Assembly: GCA_964412015.1 (NCBI GenBank)
Contig: CAYPMO010000016.1
Span: forward strand, 6,043-70,042
Direction: 5' to 3'
Source of the DNA: SZUA-318 sp964412015
GTDB taxonomy: Bacteria > Gemmatimonadota > Gemmatimonadetes > Longimicrobiales > Gaopeijiaceae
DNA: 64,000 nucleotides
Below the pieces are notes generated by a model that was given only the letters and a program-made list of their open reading frames with translations, had not been told where the DNA came from and searched no databases. Shown in pieces: positions 51,079 to 60,290 of this stretch (its first letter is position 1; each line of letters opens with the position of its first letter). A program made the translations under genes and the position numbers.

Positions 51079-53916
51079 ATGCGAAGCGCACACGTACGGT
51101 TCCTCGCTCCGGCCCTCCTCCTCGTGCTCGGAGCTTCCGCGGCCCGGTCGCAGACGCCGCGGCCTACCTCGCCCGTCCAGTTCTTCGGCCACGAGATCGG
51201 CGCGGACTACATGCTGCCGAACTACCAGCGGATGATCGCCTACTGGCAGGTCCTCGCCGGCGAGTCCGACCGGATGAAGCTCGTGGACATCGGCCGCTCC
51301 GCCGAAGGACGGACGCAGTACATGGCCATCGTCACCTCGCCCGAGAACCACCGGAATCTCGAGCGCTATCGGGAGATCGCACGCCGGCTCGCCCTCGCCG
51401 AGAACCTCGACGACGAGGAGGCCCGCCGGCTCGCGCGCGAGGGCAAGGCGGTCGTGTGGATCGACGGCGGCCTGCACGCCAGCGAGGTCCTGGGAGCGCA
51501 GCAGCTCATCGAGACGAGCTGGCAGCTCGTCAGCCGCGACGACCCCGAGACGCTCCGCATCCTCGACGACGTGATCGCCCTGCTGGTGCATGCGAACCCG
51601 GACGGCCACGACCTGGTCGCGGACTGGTACATGCGGGATCCGGACCCGAGGAAGCGGTCACCGGATTTCGCGATCCCACGCCTCTACCAGAAGTACATCG
51701 GGCACGACAACAACCGGGATTCCTACCTGTCGAGCCAGCCGGAGACCACGAACCTGAACCGGGTGCTCTACCTGGAGTGGTTCCCGCAGATCGTCTACAA
51801 CACCCACCAGACGGGCCCGGTGGGCCAGGTGATGTTCGCGCCGCCGTTCCGCGATCCCTATAATTATCGGTTGCACCCGCTGGTCCGCCTCGGGATCGAG
51901 ACGGTGGCCGCGTCCATGCACAGCCGCTTCATCGCCGAGGAGAAGCCGGGCGTGGGTCGGGGCGAGGCCGCGGGTTACTCCACCTGGTGGAACGGCGGGC
52001 TGCGCACCACGGCGTACTTCCACAACATGATCGGGATCCTCACGGAGACGAAGGGGAACCCCACGCCGACGGGCGACCGGGCCGAGATCCCGCTCGTGCC
52101 GTATCTCCAGTTGAAGACCGCCGGCATGCCGTACCCCATCGATCCCCAGCCGGTCTCGTTCCGCGACGTCGTCGAGTACTCGGTGACGGCCGACTACGCG
52201 GTCCTGGACGTGGCCGCGCGCCAACGCGAGTGGTTCCTGTACAACATCTACAAGATGGGCCACGACGCGATCGAGCGCGGACAGCGCGACAGCTGGACGA
52301 CGATGCCCTCGCACGTCGCCGCGCTCACCGAAGCGATGGAGGCGGTCCAGGAGCGCACCTACGACGCCGACGGACGCTGGGTCGACGCACCGGGGATGGC
52401 GGCCGCGTGCATGCGCGTGCGCACCGGCATGCCCGTCGAGTACCAGCGGCCGTGCATGGCGGGCGACGAGGCACGAGCCCAGTTCGAGAGCGTGATCCAC
52501 CACCCGGATCTGCGCGAGCCGCGCGGCTACGTCCTCCCTTCCGACCAGCCGGACTTCCCGACTGCCACGAAGTTCATCCACGCCCTCCAGAAGAACGGCG
52601 TGAAGGTGCATCGCGCGACGGCGCCGTTCACCGCCGCGGGGCGGACGTACCCGACCGGCTCGTACGTCGTGAAGACGGCCCAGGCCTTCGGCCCGCACAT
52701 CCTCGACATGTTCGAGCCGCAGGACCACCCGAACGACCTCGAGTACCCCGGCGGGCCGCCGATCCACCCGTACGACGCCGCGGGCTACACGCTCGCCTTC
52801 CAGATGGGCGTCGCGTTCGACCGGATCCTGGACGCCTTCGACGGACCGTTCGAGGAGGTCGAGTGGCTGGCGGAGGTGCCGCAGGGCTCCGTGGTCGGCG
52901 AGGGGAACGACGGCTGGCTGGTCTCCGCACGGTACAACGACGCCTTCCGCGTGGTGAGCCGGACCCTGGACGCCGGCGGCCGCGTGTACCGCACGCACGG
53001 CGACGTGTCGGCGGGCGACGCGTCCTATCCCGCCGGCAGCTTCTACATCCCGCGCACTTCGGGCTCCGCCGGCATGGTCGAGCGGCTCGGTCCCGAACTG
53101 GGGTTGACGGTGCGCAGAACCGCGAGCCGGCCCGACGGGGCCCTCTCCGAGATCCGTCGCCCGCGCATCGGGCTCTGGGACCACTACGGGGGGTCCATGC
53201 CTTCCGGCTGGACGCGCTGGATCATGGAGCAGTTCGAGATCCCCTTCGACCTCGTCTTCCCGCAGGCACTCGATGCGGGTGGGCTGCGCGACCGCTACGA
53301 CGTGCTCGTGTTCGTGGACGGGGCCATTCCCGCACGGGACGGCGCCGCCTCCGGGCCGCGTGAGGAGATCCCGAGCGAGTATCATCACATGCTCGGGCAG
53401 GTGACCGTGGCGAAGACGGTCCCCCTGCTGCGCGAGTTCCTGGAGCGAGGTGGCCGGATCGTGACGATCGGCGGCTCCACCGTTCTGGCGGAGCACCTCG
53501 GCCTTCCCGTCGAGGATCACCTGGTCACCAGCGAGGCCGGGACCGTCCGGCCGCTGAAGGGCTCGGAGTTCTTCATCCCCGCTTCGGTCGTGGAGGTGGC
53601 GGTGGACCCCTCGCAGCCGCTCGCGTGGGGGCTGGACGAGCGCATCCGCGTCACGTTCGACCAGTCGCCCGTGTTCCGGACCGCGAGCAGCGCGTCCGGG
53701 AGCACGGTGAGCCGCGTGGCCTGGTACGACGAGGACGCGCCGCTGCGAAGCGGATGGGCGTGGGGCCAGCACCACCTGCGGGGAGGGCTCGCCGCGGCCG
53801 AAGCACGCGTCGGTGACGGCCGGCTGTTCCTCTTCGGGCCGGAGATCCTCTACCGCGCGCAGCCGCACGGAACGTTCAAGCTGTTCTTCAACAGCCTCTT
53901 CTACCCGGAGGGTTGA
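51079..53916 (+). CDS. Long secreted M14-family zinc carboxypeptidase
   Basis: A 945-residue protein with a signal peptide (to about residue 25, ending SAARSQ). The N-terminal 350 residues form an M14 metallocarboxypeptidase: the zinc motif HASE (His133, Glu136), the NPDG turn, the second-zinc-ligand His243 in NTHQTGP and the catalytic Glu323 in LTETKGN. The remaining 600 residues include a glutamine amidotransferase-like (DJ-1/class I) alpha/beta segment (YDVLVFVDGAIPARDG), as seen in long Gemmatimonadota and Bacteroidetes M14 proteins. It probably digests peptides outside the cell or in the periplasm. Confidence 0.85.
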   Translation: MRSAHVRFLAPALLLVLGASAARSQTPRPTSPVQFFGHEIGADYMLPNYQRMIAYWQVLAGESDRMKLVDIGRSAEGRTQYMAIVTSPENHRNLERYREIARRLALAENLDDEEARRLAREGKAVVWIDGGLHASEVLGAQQLIETSWQLVSRDDPETLRILDDVIALLVHANPDGHDLVADWYMRDPDPRKRSPDFAIPRLYQKYIGHDNNRDSYLSSQPETTNLNRVLYLEWFPQIVYNTHQTGPVGQVMFAPPFRDPYNYRLHPLVRLGIETVAASMHSRFIAEEKPGVGRGEAAGYSTWWNGGLRTTAYFHNMIGILTETKGNPTPTGDRAEIPLVPYLQLKTAGMPYPIDPQPVSFRDVVEYSVTADYAVLDVAARQREWFLYNIYKMGHDAIERGQRDSWTTMPSHVAALTEAMEAVQERTYDADGRWVDAPGMAAACMRVRTGMPVEYQRPCMAGDEARAQFESVIHHPDLREPRGYVLPSDQPDFPTATKFIHALQKNGVKVHRATAPFTAAGRTYPTGSYVVKTAQAFGPHILDMFEPQDHPNDLEYPGGPPIHPYDAAGYTLAFQMGVAFDRILDAFDGPFEEVEWLAEVPQGSVVGEGNDGWLVSARYNDAFRVVSRTLDAGGRVYRTHGDVSAGDASYPAGSFYIPRTSGSAGMVERLGPELGLTVRRTASRPDGALSEIRRPRIGLWDHYGGSMPSGWTRWIMEQFEIPFDLVFPQALDAGGLRDRYDVLVFVDGAIPARDGAASGPREEIPSEYHHMLGQVTVAKTVPLLREFLERGGRIVTIGGSTVLAEHLGLPVEDHLVTSEAGTVRPLKGSEFFIPASVVEVAVDPSQPLAWGLDERIRVTFDQSPVFRTASSASGSTVSRVAWYDEDAPLRSGWAWGQHHLRGGLAAAEARVGDGRLFLFGPEILYRAQPHGTFKLFFNSLFYPEG

Positions 53917-53944
53917 CCGCCCAGAAACGACGTTCTCGCTCCGG

Positions 53945-55642
53945 ATGCCCTGGATCCTCACCGTCCTGACGGCTGCCGCCCTCGCGGCGGAGCCCGCCGC
54001 ACCCGACACGCTCGACGCCATCCAGCGTGTGGACTTCCTCCTCGCGCAGCGCTACCGGGACGCGGGCCTACCCTGGTACGTGGCGGGCAGGGGCCGGAGC
54101 CGCGACCGGATGGGACGACCCCTCTCGCTCGTCTGCGACGCGGATCGCGGCGACGTCTGCTTCGCGGACGACCCCGACGCCGGACGATGCCCGAACCTCG
54201 TGCAGTGCCACCCGAGCCCGGAGTGGCTGGTCGAGGCCCTGATCGAGTCCACGAGGACGTACCCGGAATCCGGGTACCTGCTGGGCCAGGCCGTCTACCT
54301 GCTGGACAAGCTCGGGCGGGTCGCCGAGGCGCTGGACCTCGCCGAGGCGTGCCGCGCGGAGGCTTGGTGGTGCGCGGCGATGCGCGGCTACGTCCTGCAC
54401 GGCATGGTACGCGACGCCGAGGCGTACGAGGCGATGCGGGCCGCGCTCGATCAGGCTCCCGACTCGGTGGCGTGCGCGCTCCACGATGCGACCTGGGTGT
54501 TGGGATCGTGGAGTCAGCGTGGGGCCCCGATGTCCCTTCCCGAGACGCGCCGCCAGACCGTCGGCTGGGACTGCGGCCGGCGCATGGCGGTGTCGGACAC
54601 GATCTGGTGGCTGGCGGACCCGTTGTACAGTGTCCCAGGCAACGACCGCTGGGTGGAGCACATGGTCCGCGGGCTGGGAGCCCGGTTCCAGGCGGAGATC
54701 CGACGCACGCTCCCCGACCCTCCCGGCCCACGCGAGTTCCAGGACCACCTCCACGCCGAGCGCGTCCGCCGCGGGTACCTCGACTCGTACGAGACGAGCA
54801 CGGGCTCGGACTGGACGAGCCGGGACGCCGCCCGCTACCACTTCGTGCCGGACGTCACCCCCTACGATCTGTCCCGGCCCGCCTGGCGACTCCCCGGGGG
54901 GCTCGACGACGAGGGGTATACGCCCGGGGGCGGGCCGTTCGTGGGCCTCCCGCACCAGATCGCCCGCTTCCGCGCCGGGGACTCGCTGCGCGTCGCGGCG
55001 GCCACGCGGATCGAGGGCTCGGCGGTGGCGCACGCGCTCGACGCCGAGGCGGCGTTCGTCCTCACCGACGGCCCGGCGAGACCACCGCACACCATGGTGG
55101 TGGACGGACGGGCTCCGATGGTGCGCTTCCTCACGCAGGCTCCCCGACGGCGCTGGGTGGCGGCTCTCGAGGTCGTGACCACCAAGGGTGTAGGCTGGGT
55201 GCGCCGGACGATCGAGCCGCTGGCGCGGGGGCTCTCGGATCTGCTCCTCATCGAGGCGGGAGAGCCCGACGCGGCGCGCCCCGCCGACCTGCGGGGTGCC
55301 GTGGCGCGGATGCTGGGCTCCAACTCGATCGGGCCGGGCGGGACCGTGGGGATCTACTGGGAGGCGTACGACGTCCCGCCGGACGCGGACCTCGAGATCG
55401 AGCTGACCGTCGAGCGCGCGGGAGGAGGACTGGTCGAGCGGCTCCGCCGCATGCTGCCGGGCGGCGCGGAAGAGGGGCGTGGTCGAGTCGCGTGGAGGGA
55501 GCCCGCGAGCGGCCCGACCCACCGCAGCGCCGTCGCGCTCGATCTCGGGAACCTCGACGCGGGCGGGTACGAGCTCGTGCTCCGGGTCGGCTGGCGAGGA
55601 CGGGAGCCCCTCGAGCGCCGGCGCGCCTTCACGGTACCGTGA
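53945..55642 (+). CDS. Secreted GWxTD-like protein, paralogue of 48285
   Basis: A 565-residue exported protein (signal peptide to about residue 17). A cysteine-rich N-terminal part (LVCDADRGDVCFADD, CPNLVQCHPSPEWL) is followed by TPR-like helices and the shared IWWLADPLYSVPGNDRWVEH block. The C-terminal 200 residues are beta-rich, with a VGIYWEAYDVPPD strand pair similar to the FTVVWEVYGL strand of the paralogue. Overall similarity with the gene at 48285 is low but the block order is identical. It starts 28 bases after the M14 stop, so it may be cotranscribed. No enzymatic motif is visible. Confidence 0.6.
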   Translation: MPWILTVLTAAALAAEPAAPDTLDAIQRVDFLLAQRYRDAGLPWYVAGRGRSRDRMGRPLSLVCDADRGDVCFADDPDAGRCPNLVQCHPSPEWLVEALIESTRTYPESGYLLGQAVYLLDKLGRVAEALDLAEACRAEAWWCAAMRGYVLHGMVRDAEAYEAMRAALDQAPDSVACALHDATWVLGSWSQRGAPMSLPETRRQTVGWDCGRRMAVSDTIWWLADPLYSVPGNDRWVEHMVRGLGARFQAEIRRTLPDPPGPREFQDHLHAERVRRGYLDSYETSTGSDWTSRDAARYHFVPDVTPYDLSRPAWRLPGGLDDEGYTPGGGPFVGLPHQIARFRAGDSLRVAAATRIEGSAVAHALDAEAAFVLTDGPARPPHTMVVDGRAPMVRFLTQAPRRRWVAALEVVTTKGVGWVRRTIEPLARGLSDLLLIEAGEPDAARPADLRGAVARMLGSNSIGPGGTVGIYWEAYDVPPDADLEIELTVERAGGGLVERLRRMLPGGAEEGRGRVAWREPASGPTHRSAVALDLGNLDAGGYELVLRVGWRGREPLERRRAFTVP

Positions 55643-55715
55643 GGCGGCCGCGTCGGCCCGCTGGACACGTCGGTAGCGAGCGTCCGCCCCCTTGGCGCGT
55701 CCCCCGAAAGCTCCC

Positions 55716-55722
55716 TACGTTG
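55716..55722 (+). promoter_or_regulatory. TAnnTTG promoter-like element
   Basis: TACGTTG lies 45 bases before the ATG of the AlgH-like gene. A TTGG sequence is found 21 bases upstream of it (55692-55695), in the position of a -33 box. Confidence 0.4.
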
Positions 55723-55766
55723 CCGGAGGTCCGGGAGAACCTCAGCCGTCGAGACTCGTTGACGTC

Positions 55767-56309
55767 ATGGAAACCCTGCGGGGACGCCTGCTGATTTCCA
55801 GCGGTGGCCTTTTCGACCCGAACTTCCGCCACACGGTGGTCCTGGTCGGCGAGCACAACGCCGAGGGAGCCTTGGGCGTCGTGCTGAACCGCCCCCTGAA
55901 CGTCACGGTGGAGGAGGCCGTTCCGGTCCTGCGTTCCCTGGTGAAGCCGGGCGAGCCGCTCTTCCAGGGGGGCCCGGTCCAGCCGACCAGCCCCGTATTG
56001 CTGGCGGAGTTCGCGCATCCCGAGCTGGCGGACCTCCTGGTCTTCGGCTCCGTGGGCTTCCTCGTGGGCGATGTCCCGGCGGACGTCCGGCCCGGCATCC
56101 GCAGGGCTCGCGTGTACGCGGGATACTCGGGATGGGGACCGGGACAGCTGGAGGCGGAGATGGAGCAGGACTCGTGGATCCTCGAGCCCGCCCTCGAAGA
56201 CGATGTCTTCACCGACCTTCCCGAGACCTTGTGGAGTCGCGTCCTGGAGCGAAAGGGGCCCGAATACCGGCGGCTGTCCCGGATGCCGTTCGATCCGAGC
56301 ATGAACTGA
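55767..56309 (+). CDS. UPF0301/AlgH family protein
   Basis: A 180-residue soluble protein of the AlgH/YqgE family. Landmarks in order: GRLLISSGGLFDPNFRHTVV, GALGVVLNRPL, GGPVQ, VYAGYSGWGPGQLEAE, and the C-terminal DLWSRVL-like helix. The biochemical function of the family is unsettled; AlgH was named for an effect on alginate gene expression. The ATG at 55767 gives the usual length. A longer frame starting at 55692 would add residues that are not conserved. The gene appears monocistronic, with a hairpin after it. Confidence 0.9.
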   Translation: METLRGRLLISSGGLFDPNFRHTVVLVGEHNAEGALGVVLNRPLNVTVEEAVPVLRSLVKPGEPLFQGGPVQPTSPVLLAEFAHPELADLLVFGSVGFLVGDVPADVRPGIRRARVYAGYSGWGPGQLEAEMEQDSWILEPALEDDVFTDLPETLWSRVLERKGPEYRRLSRMPFDPSMN

Positions 56310-56360
56310 GGTCCGCCGGGTCGCTCACCGCGCGTCATCGTCGGCACCCCCGCGTCCCTG

Positions 56361-56389
56361 GAGGCCCCACTGCAACCTTCGGGGCCCTC
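56361..56389. terminator. Possible terminator hairpin after the AlgH-like gene
   Basis: GAGGCCCC and GGGGCCCTC pair as an 8-bp stem with one bulged base and a 12-base loop, 52 bases after the stop. No T-tract follows. Confidence 0.3.
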
Positions 56390-56444
56390 AGTCCGTCCAT
56401 CTCTAATGGATCCGGTTCGGTTCCTCGAGCCCTGAGACGAGCTG

Positions 56445-59168
56445 ATGGCCACGCGCCGTTCCCAAGTGGGATTCTCCGTTACCCTGGCCGCCACGACGGT
56501 CGGATTGCTGTCGCTGCCTCCGGGTGGGGAGGCGCAGACGTCGCCCCCACCCGTGGCCACCGCCACGCGCCTCCTTGGGTCGATCTCCGTGGACGGCAGG
56601 CTGGACGAGACCGCCTGGCGGCAGGCCGTACCCGTCTCGGGCTTCCGGCAATTCCAGCCCGACGAGGGCCGGCCCGCGTCCCTGCCCATGGAGGTCCGCC
56701 TCCTGTACGACGACGGCGCCCTCTACGTCGGCGCCCGCATGAGCCAGCCGGACGGGGTGGCCGCGCCCCTGGCCCGGAGGGACCAGCTCCTCGACGCCAG
56801 CGGTGACAACGGATCCTTCAACTCCCTGACCACGGACAAGCTCATCGTCAAGCTCGATCCCTATCACAACCACATCGACGACGCCTGGTTCGAAGTCAAT
56901 CCCGCGGGCGTGAAGGGCGACCAGTTCAACGGCGATCCGTCCTGGGATCCCGTCTGGGACGCGGCCGCCCAGGTGGATTCGCTGGGCTGGACGGCGGAGA
57001 TGCGCATCCCCTTCAGCCAGCTCCGCTTCTCGCGCGAAAGGGAGCAGGTGTGGGGGATGCAGATCTGGCGATACGTGGACCAGCTGAACGAGCAGGACAT
57101 GTGGTCGTTCTGGCGACGGAACGCGCCGGGCGGTCCTGCATTCTTCGGGGAGATCACAGGGCTGGAGATCGCCGAGCGGCCGCGCCAGTTCGAGCTGCTC
57201 CCCTACGTGGTGGCGGGCGGCACGTTCGAGGACGCCGTCAGCGGCGACCCGTACCACGACGCCCGGCAGACGCACTTCGGTATGGGCGCCGACCTCAAGT
57301 ACCTGCTGACGTCGAACCTCACGCTGGACGCCACCCTGAATCCCGACTTCGGGCAGGTCGAGGTGGACCCCGCCTCCCTCAACCTCACGGCGTACGAGAC
57401 GTACTACCAGGAGAAGCGGCCGTTCTTCATCGCCGGGTCCAGCGCGTTCCGCTTCGGCGGCACGCGCTGCATGTTCTGCAGCAACAACTCCAGCCTCTCG
57501 GCCTTCTACTCACGGCGCATCGGCCGCCCCCCGCAGCTCGGCGGTGTCGTGCGTGACGGGTCGGCGTCCGCCGACGTGCCCGACAACACCACGATCCTGG
57601 GAGCCGCGAAGATCACCGGCCGCACCCAGGGCGGCTACACCGTCGGCGTCCTCGACGCCCTCACGAGCCGGGAGACCGCGCGCTACCTCCCCACCGCCGG
57701 CGCGGCGGAGGCTTCCCAGGTCGTGGAGCCTCTCACCAACTACTTCGTGGGGCGCGTGAAGAAGGACTTCAACAAGGGGAACACCCAGCTCGGCGGGATC
57801 CTGACGTCCACGGTCCGGAACACGACGGACAGCGTGGTGAGCGGTCGACTCCACCGCCACGCCGAAGCGCTGGGGCTGGATTGGCGCCAATACTGGCACA
57901 ACCGCGACTACTCGTGGATGGGGAGCATGCTGGTCTCCAGCATCGCCGGATCCGCGGACGTGATCGCGCGCACCCAGCGCTCGAGCGCCCATTACTTCCA
58001 GCGCCCGGACCGCGGCGTCACCGGGGACGGTCTGTTCACCACCCGCCTCGACCCCGCCGCGACGGCGCTACGCGGCTACGGCCTCTACACCCGCGTGGCG
58101 AAGGACGGCGGCACGTTCCTCTGGGAGGCGATGACCAACGTCCGCAGCCCGGGATACGAGGTGAACGACCTCGCCTATCTCGACCGCTCCGACTACATGT
58201 GGTTCAACGGCAACATCGCCGGGAACTGGACGACGCCGACCCGTTGGTACCGGAACATCTTCACCAGCATCGGCGGTGCGATCCAATACAACTACGACGG
58301 GGATCGCACCTGGAGCCAGCTCCAGGCGTTCTACGGCATGGAGTTCCCCAACTACTGGAACCTGCGCGTATTCGGGATCCACAACCTCCCCTCGCACGAC
58401 GACCGGCTCACCCGCGGCGGCCCGGTGGTGAGGCGCGCCGGGTACGACATGGGCCATTTCCAGATCTCGACGGATGCGCGCCGCTCGGCCGTCTTCGACA
58501 TCTCGGTGGCCGTCGGCCGAGGGATCGAGTCACCCACCCACTCCCTCACCATCCAGCCGGGCGTGGCGCTGAAGCCGGCGGCCAATGTCTTCGTCCAGCT
58601 CTCTCCGATGTACTCGCAGGACGAGGACGACGCGCAGTACGTCACTGCCGTGACCGACCCCGCCGCGACGGCCTTCTACGGCACCCGGTACCTGTTCGGC
58701 TTCGTCAAGACAAAGACGGTGTCGCTGGACACCCGCATCAACTGGACGTTCACCCCGAACCTGACGCTCCAGCTCTACGCCCAACCGTTCATCGCCAGCG
58801 GCGACTACGCATCGTTCCGCGAGTTCGCCCGGCCGCGGGACATCGAGAAGCTCGAGTACGGAAGGGATGTGGGGACCGTGACCTACGACCCGGGGGCCAA
58901 CACGTACCGCATCGACCCCGACGGCGCCGGCGGGGCCGCGCCGTTCACCCTCGCCAAGCCGGACTTCACCACGACCTCACTGCGAGGCACGGCGGTGCTG
59001 CGCTGGGAGTACCGCCCGGGTTCCACCCTGTATCTCGTGTGGACCCAGCGGCGTACCGGCTACGACCCGGTGGGAGACTTCGACTTCGGCAGCGCCCCAT
59101 CGGCGATCCTGGACGGCGAGTCCACCAACGTGTTCCAGGTGAAGGCGACGTTCTGGGTGGGCCGCTGA
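56445..59168 (+). CDS. DUF5916 outer-membrane protein with N-terminal CBM9-like domain
   Basis: A 907-residue protein with a signal peptide (residues 1-28). Residues 35-230 form a CBM9/DOMON-like carbohydrate-binding fold (ISVDGRLDETAW ... VEVRLLYDDGALYVGARM ... FEVNPAGVKGDQ). The remaining 680 residues are the DUF5916 beta-barrel-like region: DPAS-LNLTAYETYYQEKRPF, a CMFCSNNSS loop with two cysteines, and a barrel-style end FQVKATFWVGR. The family is abundant in Bacteroidetes and Gemmatimonadota; function is unproven, but outer-membrane glycan or peptide handling is suspected. It stands alone. Confidence 0.85.
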   Translation: MATRRSQVGFSVTLAATTVGLLSLPPGGEAQTSPPPVATATRLLGSISVDGRLDETAWRQAVPVSGFRQFQPDEGRPASLPMEVRLLYDDGALYVGARMSQPDGVAAPLARRDQLLDASGDNGSFNSLTTDKLIVKLDPYHNHIDDAWFEVNPAGVKGDQFNGDPSWDPVWDAAAQVDSLGWTAEMRIPFSQLRFSREREQVWGMQIWRYVDQLNEQDMWSFWRRNAPGGPAFFGEITGLEIAERPRQFELLPYVVAGGTFEDAVSGDPYHDARQTHFGMGADLKYLLTSNLTLDATLNPDFGQVEVDPASLNLTAYETYYQEKRPFFIAGSSAFRFGGTRCMFCSNNSSLSAFYSRRIGRPPQLGGVVRDGSASADVPDNTTILGAAKITGRTQGGYTVGVLDALTSRETARYLPTAGAAEASQVVEPLTNYFVGRVKKDFNKGNTQLGGILTSTVRNTTDSVVSGRLHRHAEALGLDWRQYWHNRDYSWMGSMLVSSIAGSADVIARTQRSSAHYFQRPDRGVTGDGLFTTRLDPAATALRGYGLYTRVAKDGGTFLWEAMTNVRSPGYEVNDLAYLDRSDYMWFNGNIAGNWTTPTRWYRNIFTSIGGAIQYNYDGDRTWSQLQAFYGMEFPNYWNLRVFGIHNLPSHDDRLTRGGPVVRRAGYDMGHFQISTDARRSAVFDISVAVGRGIESPTHSLTIQPGVALKPAANVFVQLSPMYSQDEDDAQYVTAVTDPAATAFYGTRYLFGFVKTKTVSLDTRINWTFTPNLTLQLYAQPFIASGDYASFREFARPRDIEKLEYGRDVGTVTYDPGANTYRIDPDGAGGAAPFTLAKPDFTTTSLRGTAVLRWEYRPGSTLYLVWTQRRTGYDPVGDFDFGSAPSAILDGESTNVFQVKATFWVGR

Positions 59169-59224
59169 AGGCGTGCCGGCGATGCTCGCGTCACCCTCGT
59201 CTCGCTGACCCCGCGTTCCGGCTC

Positions 59225-59947
59225 TCAGTCGTCGATCGTCCCGATGCCGAGGCGCGCGAGTCGCTCGAGGCCTTCCTTCATGACTTGGAGCGCTTCGGGG
59301 GAGTGCCCCTGCCAATCCCTGACCTCGCCGGTGACCCGAAGCGGCGCCCGGGAGCGGTAGGACTTCGTCGGATTACCTCGAAACTTCTTGTCTGTCAGAT
59401 TGGGATCGTCTTCAATCGGGCCAGTCGGTTCGACGACGTAGATTCTGCCGGGATCTTCGCCGACGGCCAGCTCCGCTCCCCAGATGGCCGCATCCAATGT
59501 ACGAGTCAGGTAGACGTAGGTCGTTGTCCGACCCTGATCACCGAAATTGGGGCTCCGGCCCGGCTTGATCAGGTCTCCCGGCTCTAGGTCGGCCCGCGTG
59601 CCGTGGTAGAGACGCCACTCCGTGACTTCGCCCGTGACCCGAAGCGGCTCCCGGGAGCGGGATGACATCGTCGGATTACCCGGAGGCTTCCGGTCCGTCA
59701 GCTCAGGATCATCTTCGATCGGGCCGGTCGGCTCCACGAGGTAGACTCTGCCCGGGCCCTCGCCGACCGCCAGCTCCGCTCCCCAGATGGCCGCATCCAG
59801 ATTGGCGGTCAGGCAGACATAGGTTGTCATCCCGCCCCGCTCCCCCGCGCCGAGGGGACGGCCGGGCTCGATCAGGTCCCCCGGTCTCAGGTCGGCCCGC
59901 GTGCCGAAGTAGAACCGCTGCGATCTCGGGTCGTCGGTAGCCGTCAC
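59225..59947 (-). CDS. arr: Tandem double rifampin ADP-ribosyltransferase (Arr-like)
   Basis: A 240-residue protein built from two copies of the Arr fold joined in frame, offset by exactly 101 codons. Copy 2 (about 108-240) keeps the Arr residues His115 (YHGTRADL), Tyr146 (YVYLT) and the acidic GPIEDDP, plus the C-terminal helices, so it should be able to transfer ADP-ribose from NAD+ to rifamycins. Copy 1 (residues 8-107) has Phe14 where His is expected (FYFGTRADL) and Cys45 where Tyr is expected, so it is probably inactive. The GTG start at 59947 follows a GAGGAGGG site. Normal Arr is about 140 residues. Confidence 0.82.
   Translation of the reverse strand: MTATDDPRSQRFYFGTRADLRPGDLIEPGRPLGAGERGGMTTYVCLTANLDAAIWGAELAVGEGPGRVYLVEPTGPIEDDPELTDRKPPGNPTMSSRSREPLRVTGEVTEWRLYHGTRADLEPGDLIKPGRSPNFGDQGRTTTYVYLTRTLDAAIWGAELAVGEDPGRIYVVEPTGPIEDDPNLTDKKFRGNPTKSYRSRAPLRVTGEVRDWQGHSPEALQVMKEGLERLARLGIGTIDD
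59331..59936. repeat. Direct repeat of 303 bp inside the double Arr gene
   Basis: Units at about 59331-59633 and 59634-59936 each begin GTGACCCGAAGCGG on the plus strand and remain clearly similar at the base level, with substitutions scattered through all codon positions. The period is a whole number of codons, so the duplication preserved the frame. Confidence 0.85.
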
Positions 59948-59963
59948 GGATTCCCCACCCTCC

Positions 59964-60290
59964 TCAATCCCATCGGCGAGTCCGGCCAAGATACATCGCC
60001 TCATCCTCCCATGGCTGCTCATCGTGATCCCCCCACACATAGAATCCCAATCCTGCGACCGCAGCCAAGACGGGCAGATTGAACTCGAGGTGTCGGAGCA
60101 CGCCCCGGGCGGATGGAATCTCCTCCGCCAACCACACCTCCAACGGCTCACCCCAGAACAAGAAACTCTGGTCGTACTGCAGCACGTGGACCCGCTCGTG
60201 CGACAGCGTGTAGGCCTGCCGCTCAGCACTTGCAAAGGGGGACATTTCCTCCTCGTTCCAAGAGCTCCACCGATCCCAAGCCACACTCAC
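59964..60290 (-). CDS. Short protein with HExxH motif, probably truncated metalloprotease-like
   Basis: A 108-residue protein whose core is LSHERVHVLQYDQ, containing HExxH (His31, Glu32, His35). That is the zinc-binding sequence of many metalloproteases. The frame is closed by a stop just before the GTG start at 60290, so the beginning looks lost. Residues 70-90 form a hydrophobic segment (FNLPVLAAVAGLGFYVW). It is the gene before the double Arr; their spacing is 16 bases, and the Arr ribosome site overlaps this stop. A minimal metal-binding protein or a 5'-truncated remnant are both possible. Confidence 0.5.
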   Translation of the reverse strand: MSVAWDRWSSWNEEEMSPFASAERQAYTLSHERVHVLQYDQSFLFWGEPLEVWLAEEIPSARGVLRHLEFNLPVLAAVAGLGFYVWGDHDEQPWEDEAMYLGRTRRWD

